From Erysipelotrichaceae bacterium UBA4808 (GTDB taxonomy: Bacteria; Bacillota_I; Bacilli_A; Erysipelotrichales; Erysipelotrichaceae), in contig DHGC01000047.1 of NCBI GenBank assembly GCA_002402585.1, positions 1 through 10,712 on the forward strand: a stretch of DNA of 10,712 nt, in the 5' to 3' direction. This document shows, one piece after another, positions 1 to 6,880 of this stretch. The position numbers and the translations under genes are program-made. The notes below the pieces were generated by a model, which saw only the letters and a list, made by a program, of their open reading frames with translations, made no database searches and was not told where the DNA came from. Every line of letters begins with the position of its first letter. Position 1 is the stretch's first letter.

Positions 1-30
1 AGATTTACAGCAAATAAAAATATCTTAAAA

Positions 31-96
31 AAATTTAAATATTTTTTAGGAGAACTTCTAGGGCTCGCGTATAAGGTATTGAAGGAGGTCATAAAC
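31..96 (+). promoter_or_regulatory. Structured 5' leader of the two-repeat small protein gene (copy 1)
   Basis: This untranslated leader aligns with positions 7971-8034 upstream of the second small gene. An AT-rich start (AATTTAAAT at 32-40) is followed by a T-run, then a hairpin with arms TAGGA (47-51) and TTCTA (56-60) around the loop GAAC. Next comes the 11-mer GCGTATAAGGT (67-77), which is identical in the other copy, and the ribosome-binding site AAGGAGGT (82-89). The segment CTTCT (55-59) can pair either with the upstream arm or with AGGAG (83-87) of the ribosome-binding site, so two exclusive folds are possible. The conservation is directly visible. A regulatory role is inferred. I do not recognise a known riboswitch class. 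No convincing -35 box is visible. Confidence 0.55.
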
Positions 97-459
97 ATGA
101 ACGACCAAAATTTAGAAGTGTTGAATGAATTGAAGTCTTGGATGATATTGAATCAGTTGGAAGATGAGGTTTTAATGGATGTTTTGATACAAGAATTCAA
201 AGAAAAAGTATTTGAGTTTAAAGCAAAATATGATAATCTTAAAAGCGTATTCGCTGAAAAAGAAGCGGAAGAAAAGAGGATACACATGGACAGTAACGCT
301 AAAGAAGTACTAATGATGTTTAAGAGTTGGGTCGTATTCAATCACCCTGAATTGGATCCCATCGTAAACGGTTTGATGGAAGAATTTGATGACAATTACG
401 AAGCTTTCAAAGTTCAATATGATGATTTAAAAGCTGTCTTTGCTTCCACGAACGATTAG
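97..459 (+). CDS. Small acidic protein with two tandem ~47-aa repeats, unknown function
   Basis: I do not recognise a named family. The start is taken at ATG 97 because AAGGAGGT ends 7 nt upstream; an in-frame TTG at 79 would place that site inside the gene. The product is 120 aa, acidic, probably all-helical, with no signal peptide or membrane segment. Residues 6-52 and 69-115 align without gaps at 19 of 47 positions, sharing the pattern EVL...KSW, then EEF or QEF, then F-K-x2-Y-D-x-L-K-x-V-F. A charged linker (AEKEAEEKR region, about 53-63) joins them. The second repeat carries NHPELD, and HPEL recurs in the 55-aa protein encoded at 8035. The gene is monocistronic, with a conserved leader before it and a terminator about 30 nt after the stop. 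It could be an adaptor, regulator or antitoxin-like protein; nothing in the sequence decides. Confidence 0.75.
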   Translation: MNDQNLEVLNELKSWMILNQLEDEVLMDVLIQEFKEKVFEFKAKYDNLKSVFAEKEAEEKRIHMDSNAKEVLMMFKSWVVFNHPELDPIVNGLMEEFDDNYEAFKVQYDDLKAVFASTND

Positions 460-465
460 CATTAT

Positions 466-488
466 ATCGCTGTGAAGCGATGTTCACA
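466..488 (+). other. Two overlapping, mutually exclusive short hairpins after the small gene
   Basis: ATCGCT (466-471) pairs with AGCGAT (476-481) around the loop GTGA. Alternatively TGTGAA (471-476) pairs with TTCACA (483-488). The second stem shares bases with the first and its last base is the first base of the terminator stem that follows. The complementarity is exact; any functional switching is speculative. Confidence 0.35.
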
Positions 489-519
489 CCTCTGGGTTCC
501 ACTGATCCAGAGGTTTTTT
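488..519 (+). terminator. Rho-independent terminator of the two-repeat small gene
   Basis: An 8-bp perfect stem, ACCTCTGG (488-495) with CCAGAGGT (507-514), encloses an 11-nt loop, and a run of T follows at 514-519. It closes the small gene as a separate transcript from the downstream activator. Confidence 0.85.
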
Positions 520-654
520 AATTAAAATGTTAATCGAAACCTGTTTCTTACGATAAGCATTGCATGAAGAAACATAATTCAACTTCATTAAAAAACAAGA
601 GTAATCCGTTTGCACAATCAACTTTCAAAAATAAGACTCATGTGAAAAAAATAA

Positions 655-675
655 TATGATAGAATTCTATTAGTT
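655..675 (+). promoter_or_regulatory. Possible -10 box and 12-bp palindrome before the PRD activator gene
   Basis: TATGAT (655-660) could be a -10 hexamer; no good -35 is visible at the right distance. It overlaps the perfect palindrome ATAGAATTCTAT (659-670), which ends 5 nt before the ATG at 676. No ribosome-binding site is visible before this ATG, so if the -10 is real the mRNA would have almost no leader. The palindrome could be an operator for autoregulation, which is inference. The rest of 520-654 holds no gene or clear element. Confidence 0.3.
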
Positions 676-2748
676 ATGAACATAATACAATTAGATTCGA
701 GATGTGTCTCACTACTTAATCATTTGGTAAAACAAGATGATGCGGTCAATGTACAAGTGTTGGCTCGTTTTTTTAATGTAAGTGTTCGCTCTATTTACTA
801 CGACTTAAATAAGATAAATGATTGGTTAAAAATTCAGAATCTACCTCAAATTAATATAGAACGTAACAAAGGTGTTTATTTAACGAAGTCACAAATCAAT
901 GAAATACTTGATGCCCTTCAAGGTGAAGACAGCTTAAATCACTATGTATTGTCACCGAAAGAAAGACATCGATTACAGATATGTTATATCTTAAGTGCGT
1001 ATGAATCGGTATATGCAGAACAGATTGGTTATCTTTGTGATATCAGCCGAAACACCATATTCAACGATTTGAAAATTGTGCGCGAAAAGCTGCAGCGTTA
1101 TGGATTGGAACTGGAATTTGAGGTTCAAAAAGGTTACGAAATCAAAGGATCGATTTTTACACAAAGAGCAGTATTCATTTATTATTATGCACAATTGATC
1201 CCATTATTAGACTACAATCCACATCTTAAAAATTTAGATCTACCGTTCTACAATCGAGAACAAATTCAACACTTTGCGATGAAGTTACGTAATATCGAGG
1301 ATAAACTTGAAACACGTTATGTAGATGGCTTGCTGTTTAGTCTTGCCTCGCTGATCAGTGTCATTTTAAATAAACAAGCACAACTTGATATAAGCTTACT
1401 TGATATCAAAGATATCATCACAACGCAAGAATTCCGATTGGTAAAAGATAATTTATCAGAGCTTCCAGAATCTGAACAGATCTATGTAGCTATGCATCTA
1501 TTGGGATCACGCATTCAAATACGTAGTGCTGATGACAGTCGATCTGAAACAATCGTTTTAAAAGCCATTGCACAGAGTTTGGTTGCAGAGTTTGAGCAAT
1601 TGGCTGCGGTTGAATTTGATGATCGAAATGAATTGATTCGTCTCATCGCATCACATTTGAGCATGTCCATATATCGCTATAAATATGGAATACAAATCGG
1701 CAATCCTTTAATGAATGAAATAATGAATGCATATCCAGAGTTATTTGAGATCACCGTAAAGGCAACACGCGTTCTAAAAACAAGTCTACGCTTACCAATC
1801 CCAGAAAGTGAGATTGCCTATCTTGCCATGCATTTCGGCGGATTTCTACGTAGAAGGCAAGAAGTTAAGCAAGAATTCAATGTACTATTGGTATGCCCAA
1901 ATGGAGTTTCAACCGCAACTATGTTAAGAGCGGAAGTAGAATCATTACATCCAAGCATAAAAATATGTAATATTGTTGGCATTGAAGAAGTTGATGAGGC
2001 ATCTAGGAATTGTGATTTCATTATATCCACAGTGGATTTGAACGCACCGATTCCCGTTATAAAAGTTCGTCCTATTATAACGGAAGATGATCGATTAAGG
2101 ATATTGTCGAGAGTATTAAAAAAGAATTACAGTCCTCAAAACAACAAAGGGGTTAGTCTTAATGTGATACTAAACCTCATTGCTCATCATGTAAGTGGTG
2201 AGAAATACCAAGCAATAAAAGATGAACTAGAACACGTTTTCAATGAACCTGTAACGATGCCACCACTGCAAGTTGAAGGAAGACTTAAGTTAAGTGGAGT
2301 TATGCATCCTAGTAATATTCAAACACTTGAATTTGTTGATTCGTGGGTGGATGCGATTCACATCGCGTCAAAGCCTTTATTGGAATCCAATGCAATTACT
2401 GATAAATACGTTCAGGCGATGATTAAAAATGTCGATATTTACGGACCCTATATCGTCCTTGGTCAAGATATTGCTTTAGCGCATGCATTACCTAAAGATG
2501 GTGTCAATAAATTGGGTGTTTCGCTATTGAGAGTGAGTAAACCAGTACAGTTTAAAGATCGACAAGCTTCTTTGATTTTTGTGCTCGCACCAGAAGATAA
2601 ACACAGTCATTTAAGAATCATGAAAGACTTTCTAAGTCTAACAGCAGATCAAAAACGTATTGAACAAATCAAAACCGCAAACGTTGAGATGATACCAAGC
2701 TTATTGGACTTTAATGAAGATCGGGAGAACACTCAATATGATGATTAA
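676..2748 (+). CDS. BglG/MtlR-family PTS-regulated transcriptional activator (HTH-HTH-PRD-PRD-EIIB-EIIA)
   Basis: This is a 690-aa cytoplasmic activator whose activity is set by PTS phosphorylation. Domain order: an N-terminal helix-turn-helix (about 8-62), a second Mga-like HTH (about 95-150), PRD1 (about 190-285, His274), PRD2 (about 310-395, His327 and His386), an EIIB-like domain (about 400-490) with Cys407 in VCPNGVSTATML, and an EIIA-like domain (about 540-685) with His603. Two DNA-binding HTHs point to a DNA-binding activator of the MtlR/ManR/LicR type and not an RNA antiterminator. Its EIIA domain is clearly related to the stand-alone EIIA at 3842, but the active-site segment reads LAHAL where that protein has LPHAR. 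The next gene overlaps its end by 11 nt. By position and domain match it most likely controls the downstream PTS-transketolase operon. No ribosome-binding site is visible; the start is chosen because the first HTH begins soon after it. Confidence 0.93.
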   Translation: MNIIQLDSRCVSLLNHLVKQDDAVNVQVLARFFNVSVRSIYYDLNKINDWLKIQNLPQINIERNKGVYLTKSQINEILDALQGEDSLNHYVLSPKERHRLQICYILSAYESVYAEQIGYLCDISRNTIFNDLKIVREKLQRYGLELEFEVQKGYEIKGSIFTQRAVFIYYYAQLIPLLDYNPHLKNLDLPFYNREQIQHFAMKLRNIEDKLETRYVDGLLFSLASLISVILNKQAQLDISLLDIKDIITTQEFRLVKDNLSELPESEQIYVAMHLLGSRIQIRSADDSRSETIVLKAIAQSLVAEFEQLAAVEFDDRNELIRLIASHLSMSIYRYKYGIQIGNPLMNEIMNAYPELFEITVKATRVLKTSLRLPIPESEIAYLAMHFGGFLRRRQEVKQEFNVLLVCPNGVSTATMLRAEVESLHPSIKICNIVGIEEVDEASRNCDFIISTVDLNAPIPVIKVRPIITEDDRLRILSRVLKKNYSPQNNKGVSLNVILNLIAHHVSGEKYQAIKDELEHVFNEPVTMPPLQVEGRLKLSGVMHPSNIQTLEFVDSWVDAIHIASKPLLESNAITDKYVQAMIKNVDIYGPYIVLGQDIALAHALPKDGVNKLGVSLLRVSKPVQFKDRQASLIFVLAPEDKHSHLRIMKDFLSLTADQKRIEQIKTANVEMIPSLLDFNEDRENTQYDD

Positions 2749-3736
2749 TACAGTAGTTTTTGACTTGGATGGGACACTAACAGATCGCAAGACAGGGAAC
2801 ATCCCCAATTCTACGATTGATGCAATACAACAATTAAAGCAACAAAAGCTAGTGGTTATTCTGGCAACAGGCAGACCTTATTATGAAATTGATCCAGTTT
2901 TGATCAATCAAATTGATGCGGACTATGTTGTTTCTCTTAATGGTCGTGTACTTTACGATCGAAAAGGTAAGCTACTTTCCCATCAACCTATTGATTCAAA
3001 AGTCGTTCAAGATGTTATCGAATATGCACGAAACAATGGATTAGAACATGGTGTGCATACGTTGGAAAATACAATCATTTTAGCGGGGGACTCCATTCAA
3101 GAGCAAATCGAAAATGTCATTAAAAGACCTCGCGATTTAAGTCGCTCCAAAAAAATCAATGAGTCGACCCAAGTGTATAATGTCATGCTGAAGATTGAAG
3201 ATGATCAGCAATTAAAAACATTCAAGACCGAATTCCCTGATTTGATTGTCGAAACATTTGGTTCTATTTTTTATGATGTTTATACAAAGGATGCGGATAA
3301 AAGAATTGGTGTTGAAAAAGTCTTTAAACAGACAAACGGACAATGGTCAAAAACAATTGTGTTTGGAGATGGAGCCAATGATATTTGTATGGCAAACCAA
3401 GCATCCATTGCGTATGCTATGGGAGATTCTCATCCAGAACTGCTCAAGGTTAAAGATATTCGCGTCACGAACAAATCGGATGAAGAAGGTGTTCCAATCG
3501 CGTTACGTAAAGTGGGTTTGATTGAGTACTCAGATCACCGGCATGGATGGGTACGATTCAAGCATCGTTTTACGACAACGAAGTTGGGAGCAGTACTCCC
3601 CATTGCATTCTTTCTGCTTCTTGCTTTTGGCTATGATCAATACCTAATGGACTTGCCTGGACAAAGCTTAAGTTTCTTAGGCTTAGGCAGTATTAGTTTA
3701 CTTTATTCGATATACCTTTACTTGGACACGAAATAA
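2738..3736 (+). CDS. Cof-type HAD-superfamily phosphatase with a C-terminal two-helix membrane tail
   Basis: A 332-aa protein with all HAD hydrolase motifs. Motif I is FDLDGT with the nucleophile Asp9 and acid/base Asp11. Motif II is the Thr of ATGRP. A probable motif III Lys lies near 188, in DADKRIGVEK. Motif IV is GDGAND with Asp211, Asn214 and Asp215. The large insertion between motifs II and III indicates the Cof/IIB subclass, which dephosphorylates sugar phosphates and similar small phosphoesters. ATG 2738 is preferred because GGGAG (2723-2727) lies 10 nt upstream; an in-frame ATG at 2714 has no comparable site. The start overlaps the activator stop, suggesting translational coupling. 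After the usual Cof end (about residue 262) comes a 70-aa extension with a basic stretch and two hydrophobic segments (about 283-299 and 311-329). This suggests membrane attachment, which is unusual for the family. The substrate is unknown. Confidence 0.9.
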   Translation: MMINTVVFDLDGTLTDRKTGNIPNSTIDAIQQLKQQKLVVILATGRPYYEIDPVLINQIDADYVVSLNGRVLYDRKGKLLSHQPIDSKVVQDVIEYARNNGLEHGVHTLENTIILAGDSIQEQIENVIKRPRDLSRSKKINESTQVYNVMLKIEDDQQLKTFKTEFPDLIVETFGSIFYDVYTKDADKRIGVEKVFKQTNGQWSKTIVFGDGANDICMANQASIAYAMGDSHPELLKVKDIRVTNKSDEEGVPIALRKVGLIEYSDHRHGWVRFKHRFTTTKLGAVLPIAFFLLLAFGYDQYLMDLPGQSLSFLGLGSISLLYSIYLYLDTK

Positions 3737-3749
3737 GTGTCCAATTTTT
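3722..3749 (+). terminator. Rho-independent terminator overlapping the HAD gene stop
   Basis: TTGGACAC (3722-3729) pairs perfectly with GTGTCCAA (3737-3744), and TTTTT (3745-3749) follows. The left arm is the end of the coding sequence, and the 7-nt loop ends with the TAA stop (3734-3736). It separates the regulator-HAD transcript from the PTS operon. Confidence 0.88.
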
Positions 3750-3754
3750 GCATA

Positions 3755-3812
3755 TTCAAGTTGAAGGGTTTTGGACTTCAAATAAAAGGAGAGGCTTACT
3801 ATACTGAAAGCG
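3755..3812 (+). promoter_or_regulatory. Putative activator-dependent promoter of the PTS operon with inverted-repeat operator
   Basis: TTGAAG (3761-3766) and CTTCAA (3776-3781) form a 6-bp inverted repeat with a 9-nt spacer. A good -10 hexamer TATACT lies at 3800-3805. The region 17 nt before it (TTCAAA, 3777-3782) is a poor -35 and coincides with the right half of the inverted repeat. A strong -10, a weak -35 and a repeat at the -35 region are what a promoter needing an activator would look like. The PRD protein encoded upstream is the natural candidate. This is inference from layout, not from a known binding consensus. Confidence 0.45.
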
Positions 3813-3841
3813 TGGGTAGGTCCGTAGAACTGTGAGGAACG

Positions 3842-4297
3842 ATGATGATTGAAACGATGCTAAAAATTGAGAATATTCAAATACTCGAATCGGTCAAAGA
3901 CTGGAAAGAAGCGATTCATGTATCTGTTATGCCTTTGGTCGCATCAGGATATGTGGAAGAACGTTACATTCAGGGAATCATTGATAATACAGTGCATTAT
4001 GGATCTTACTATGTCTTAGCGCCAGAAATTGCTTTACCGCACGCGCGTCCTGAACAAGGTGTGATTTCGAAGCAACTTGCGATTACGGTATTGAGAAATC
4101 CAATCCGTTTTACAAGTGATGGCTATGATGTCCGCTTATTGATTACGCTCGCTGCTGAAGATGGTGCCTCTCATCTTGAAGCATTGAAAGCAATCGCTGA
4201 AATCATTAGCGATGAACAAAAGGTTCAATCGATACTTAAGGCTAAGACATCAGAAGAAGTGCTTACACGTTTCTTAGAGAAAACAGAAAGGGAGTAG
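3842..4297 (+). CDS. PTS EIIA component, mannitol/fructose (EIIA-2) type, of the ascorbate-like system
   Basis: A 151-aa cytoplasmic phosphocarrier that takes phosphate from HPr and passes it to EIIB. The active-site His is His67 in the hallmark segment IALPHARPEQGV, and the second conserved His is His111 in GASHLEAL. The length matches stand-alone EIIA-2 (UlaC/SgaA-like) proteins. The sequence is alignable throughout with the C-terminal domain of the activator at 676, so the two are paralogous domains. GAGGAA (3834-3839) precedes two consecutive ATGs (3842 and 3845); the second, with 5-nt spacing, may be the real start. It is the first gene of the operon, with only 3 nt between its stop and the EIIC start. 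Confidence 0.93.
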   Translation: MMIETMLKIENIQILESVKDWKEAIHVSVMPLVASGYVEERYIQGIIDNTVHYGSYYVLAPEIALPHARPEQGVISKQLAITVLRNPIRFTSDGYDVRLLITLAAEDGASHLEALKAIAEIISDEQKVQSILKAKTSEEVLTRFLEKTERE

Positions 4298-4300
4298 AAA

Positions 4301-5680
4301 ATGGAAGCAATCTTAAACGTTTTACAGCAGATTCTTTCGACGCCAGCCGTCTTGGTCGGCTTAATTGCCTTGATCGGTCTATTGGCGCAGAAGAAACCAA
4401 TTGAAGTTGTAATTAAGGGGACGATTAAAACTATCTTAGGTTTCTTGGTTATTGGAGCAGGGGCAAACGTATTGGTTGGTGCATTGAATTATTTCGGTGC
4501 GATGTTCAACTTTGGATTTGGAGTCAATGGTGTTGTTCCAAATAATGAAGCAATCGTATCCTTAGCTTTAAATGATTATGCTCAGGCAACAGCTTACATC
4601 ATGGCGTTCGGTATGTTGGCGAACATCATTCTTGCACGTTTCTCGCGTCTTAAATACATCTTCCTGACAGGGCACCATACGCTTTATATGGCAGCCTTGA
4701 TCGCAGTTGTATTAACCGTTGGTGGATTGACGGGCTGGCAATTGATTCTTGCGGGTTCAGCATTGCTTGGTCTAACAATGGCAATCTTCCCAGCAATGGC
4801 GCAAAAGACGATGGTTAAAATTACAGGTGATGATTCTATTGCGTTTGGTCACTTTGGGACATTGGGTTATGTTTTCTCAGCATGGTTAGGTAGTTTATTT
4901 GGTAAGGGATCCGCTTCGACAGAAGACATTAAATTCCCAAAAAGCTTATCTTTCTTAAGAGATACATCTGTTGCGATTTCGTTGACGATGTTCATCTTCT
5001 TCTTGATTGTTTCTGTCAAAGCAATCACAACGACTGGTTATGCTGAAGCAGCAGCACTAGATGCCAACTTGGCGATGGGTCAACATTGGTTTATCTTCTC
5101 ACTTATTCAAGCATTGACATTCGCGGGGGGTGTCTACGTTGTATTAGCGGGTGTACGTCTTGTTTTAGCAGAAATTGTTCCAGCATTTAAAGGGATCTCT
5201 GAAAAGATTGTTCCTGATGCAAAACCTGCATTGGACTGCCCAGTTGTATTCCCTTATGCGGAAAATGCAGTTCTCTTGGGTTTCTTGGTTTCGTTCTTAG
5301 GGGGGATTGTTGGTTTAGGTGTCTTGTCCTTGATGGGTGGAACTTTAGCGCTGATTCTACCTGGAGTCATTCCACACTTCTTCTGTGGGGCAACCGCAGG
5401 TGTCTTCGGGAATGCTACTGGTGGTAGACGTGGAGCAATCATTGGTGCATTTGGACATGGTTTGTTGATTACATTCCTTCCAGCATTCTTAATGCCAGTC
5501 ATGGGTAGCTTGGGCTTTGCACAAACAACATTCTCAGATGCAGACTTCACAGTTGTAGGTATTATTTTTGGAAACATTGCGAACTTTGTTCAAGGAACAG
5601 GTTTGATGGCAATTGTATTGGCTAGTTTTGCAGCACCGATCATCTATGCATTAGTTGTGCCTAAGAAAGTAAAAGCTTAA
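4301..5680 (+). CDS. PTS EIIC permease, ascorbate family (UlaA/SgaT-like)
   Basis: A 459-aa polytopic membrane protein, the length typical of UlaA-type EIIC permeases. Hydrophobic segments run nearly throughout (for example about 12-29, 44-63, 96-112, 131-165, 222-240, 265-292, 322-358, 380-404 and 418-452). Family-typical conserved pieces are LTGHH (about 122-126), PVVFPYAENAV (about 314-323) and GNATGGRRGA (about 370-379). It carries the sugar across the membrane while EIIB phosphorylates it. The ribosome-binding site AAGGGAG lies 6 nt before the ATG. The family is secure, but the substrate is not: SgaT/UlaA-like permeases that sit beside split transketolases are not expected to be restricted to L-ascorbate. 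Confidence 0.93.
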   Translation: MEAILNVLQQILSTPAVLVGLIALIGLLAQKKPIEVVIKGTIKTILGFLVIGAGANVLVGALNYFGAMFNFGFGVNGVVPNNEAIVSLALNDYAQATAYIMAFGMLANIILARFSRLKYIFLTGHHTLYMAALIAVVLTVGGLTGWQLILAGSALLGLTMAIFPAMAQKTMVKITGDDSIAFGHFGTLGYVFSAWLGSLFGKGSASTEDIKFPKSLSFLRDTSVAISLTMFIFFLIVSVKAITTTGYAEAAALDANLAMGQHWFIFSLIQALTFAGGVYVVLAGVRLVLAEIVPAFKGISEKIVPDAKPALDCPVVFPYAENAVLLGFLVSFLGGIVGLGVLSLMGGTLALILPGVIPHFFCGATAGVFGNATGGRRGAIIGAFGHGLLITFLPAFLMPVMGSLGFAQTTFSDADFTVVGIIFGNIANFVQGTGLMAIVLASFAAPIIYALVVPKKVKA

Positions 5681-5693
5681 AATAGAATTAAAC

Positions 5694-5708
5694 CTAGCCA
5701 TGGGCTAG
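5694..5708 (+). other. Short intergenic hairpin between EIIC and EIIB
   Basis: CTAGCC (5694-5699) pairs with GGCTAG (5703-5708) around a 3-nt loop in the 48-nt EIIC-EIIB gap. There is no T-run after it, so it is not a terminator. It may be an mRNA processing or stability element. Confidence 0.35.
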
Positions 5709-5728
5709 ATGTGTAAGAGAGGCAACGT

Positions 5729-6019
5729 ATGGCAATTAAAAAAATCATGTGTGCATGTGGAGTTGGATTGGGTTCTTCATTTTTGGTTGAGATGAACGTT
5801 AATAAAGTTCTTAAAAAATTGAATGTCCATGACATTGAAGTTAGCCACTCTGCTGCAACGGATGTTTACAAAGGCGCTGCCGACTTGTATGTCATCGGCA
5901 AAGATATGAACGATATGATTTCCGCTTACGGACCTACACTCGTTCTGGATAACATCGTGTCCTTGCCAGAGTTGGAAAAGAAGTTGACTGAATATTTGAC
6001 TGAGAAAGGTGTTATCTAG
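5729..6019 (+). CDS. PTS EIIB component, lactose/ascorbate (UlaB/SgaB-like) type
   Basis: A 96-aa cytoplasmic phosphotransfer protein that receives phosphate from EIIA and donates it to the sugar bound by EIIC. The N-terminal beta-strand and P-loop read MCACGVGLGSS. Cys10 aligns with the phosphorylated Cys of UlaB (CGNGQGSS), and Cys8 is an extra nearby cysteine. The length equals that of ordinary stand-alone EIIB proteins. The ribosome-binding site AGAGAGG (5716-5722) is 6 nt before the start. The TAG stop (6017-6019) lies in the loop of a strong hairpin that separates the PTS genes from the transketolase genes. Confidence 0.93.
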   Translation: MAIKKIMCACGVGLGSSFLVEMNVNKVLKKLNVHDIEVSHSAATDVYKGAADLYVIGKDMNDMISAYGPTLVLDNIVSLPELEKKLTEYLTEKGVI

Positions 6020-6035
6020 GATAACACCTTTCTTT
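6003..6035 (+). terminator. Strong hairpin with short T-run, stop codon in the loop (internal terminator or attenuator)
   Basis: AGAAAGGTGTTATC (6003-6016) pairs perfectly over 14 bp with GATAACACCTTTCT (6020-6033). The 3-nt loop is exactly the EIIB stop TAG, and TTT ends at 6035. The ribosome-binding site of the next gene starts at once (AAAGGAG, 6036-6042). The T-run is short, so partial termination or mRNA stabilisation, lowering transketolase relative to PTS expression, seems likelier than full stop. Confidence 0.7.
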
Positions 6036-6046
6036 AAAGGAGCGTT

Positions 6047-6880
6047 ATGAATAAAGAAAATACAGTTAGATTTGCTAAAGAAATTCGACTTGAAACTGCA
6101 AAAATGTTAATGATGCGAGGTTTTGGCCATTTAGGTGGATCTTTCTCTATTGTTGAAACATTAGCGGTTTTATATAACGATATTATGAATATTAATCCAA
6201 GTGATCCAAAATCTGAAGATAGAGATTGGTTTGTACTCTCAAAAGGACATGCTGGACCTGCACTGTATGCAACATTAGCGTTAAAGGGATATTTTCCTAA
6301 AGACTGGTTAATGACACTCAATGATAATGGAACACGTTTACCATCTCATCCTGATCGTTTAAGAACACCAGGTGTAGACTGCACAACGGGTTCTCTTGGT
6401 CAGGGCAGTTCGCAAGCAGTGGGAGTGGCAAAATCCTTTCAAATGGATAATAAACCCAATCGTGTCTACACCATCATCGGAGATGGAGAGTTAAATGAAG
6501 GTCAGGTTTGGGAGGCTTTTCAATTTGCAGCCCATCAAAAACTTGATAATCTTATTGTTTTTATCGATGAAAACCATAAGCAACTGGATGGTCTCACGAA
6601 GGACATCATTAATCCTTTTGATATCCGTTTAAAGATGGAAGCCTTTGGATTCAATGCGATGCGCGTTGATGGTAATGATGTGGAGGCTATCTATAATGCG
6701 ATCCAAAAAGCATTTCTAGTCAAAGAGAAGCCGAGTGTGATTGTATTAGATACAATCAAGGGTCAAGGGGTTGAGTACTTTGAGAAGATGTTTGATAATC
6801 ACCATATTCGTTTTGCTGGTGAGAGTGAAATGATGTTGAAAGATGCCATCGAAATTTTAGAAAAAGAGGTGTCAGAATGA
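6047..6880 (+). CDS. Transketolase, N-terminal (thiamine diphosphate-binding) subunit
   Basis: A 277-aa half transketolase that binds the pyrophosphate and metal end of thiamine diphosphate. Visible features are GHLGGSFS (His28), SKGHAGPALY (His68), LPSHPDR (His101), TTGSLGQG (114-120) and the cofactor motif GDG (145-147) with Asn176. The Asp146 to Asn176 spacing of 30 matches the metal ligands of full-length transketolase. WEAFQFAAHQKLDNL is the usual intervening helix. With the next gene it rebuilds a complete enzyme that transfers a two-carbon ketol unit. AAAGGAG lies just upstream, and the stop overlaps the next start (ATGA). Split transketolases beside SgaTBA-type PTS genes occur elsewhere, and some split enzymes act on branched sugar phosphates such as apulose 4-phosphate. 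Which ketose phosphate is used here is unknown. Confidence 0.93.
   Translation: MNKENTVRFAKEIRLETAKMLMMRGFGHLGGSFSIVETLAVLYNDIMNINPSDPKSEDRDWFVLSKGHAGPALYATLALKGYFPKDWLMTLNDNGTRLPSHPDRLRTPGVDCTTGSLGQGSSQAVGVAKSFQMDNKPNRVYTIIGDGELNEGQVWEAFQFAAHQKLDNLIVFIDENHKQLDGLTKDIINPFDIRLKMEAFGFNAMRVDGNDVEAIYNAIQKAFLVKEKPSVIVLDTIKGQGVEYFEKMFDNHHIRFAGESEMMLKDAIEILEKEVSE

Noticed and set aside
31..77. Known riboswitch class for the conserved leader
   Set aside because: The short hairpin and GCGTATAAGGT do not match purine, preQ1 or other cores I can recall, so it is reported only as an unassigned leader.
79..96. Upstream TTG start for the first small protein (126 aa)
   Set aside because: The strong ribosome-binding site AAGGAGGT would fall inside the gene, and ATG 97 has ideal spacing. 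The paralogue at 8035 starts with ATG at the same place relative to its leader.
3246..3521. 91-aa plus-strand frame inside the HAD gene
   Set aside because: It overlaps the catalytic motif III-IV region of a clear HAD phosphatase in another frame and has no ribosome-binding site.
3755..3781. Ribonucleic antiterminator target of the BglG type
   Set aside because: The regulator carries two DNA-binding HTH domains and no RNA-binding CAT domain, and the terminator just upstream lacks an overlapping alternative stem; a DNA operator is more plausible.
5254..5577. 107-aa minus-strand reading frame
   Set aside because: It lies wholly inside the EIIC gene, is rich in Pro, Lys and Ala with no recognisable motif, and is best explained as a shadow of the permease codons.
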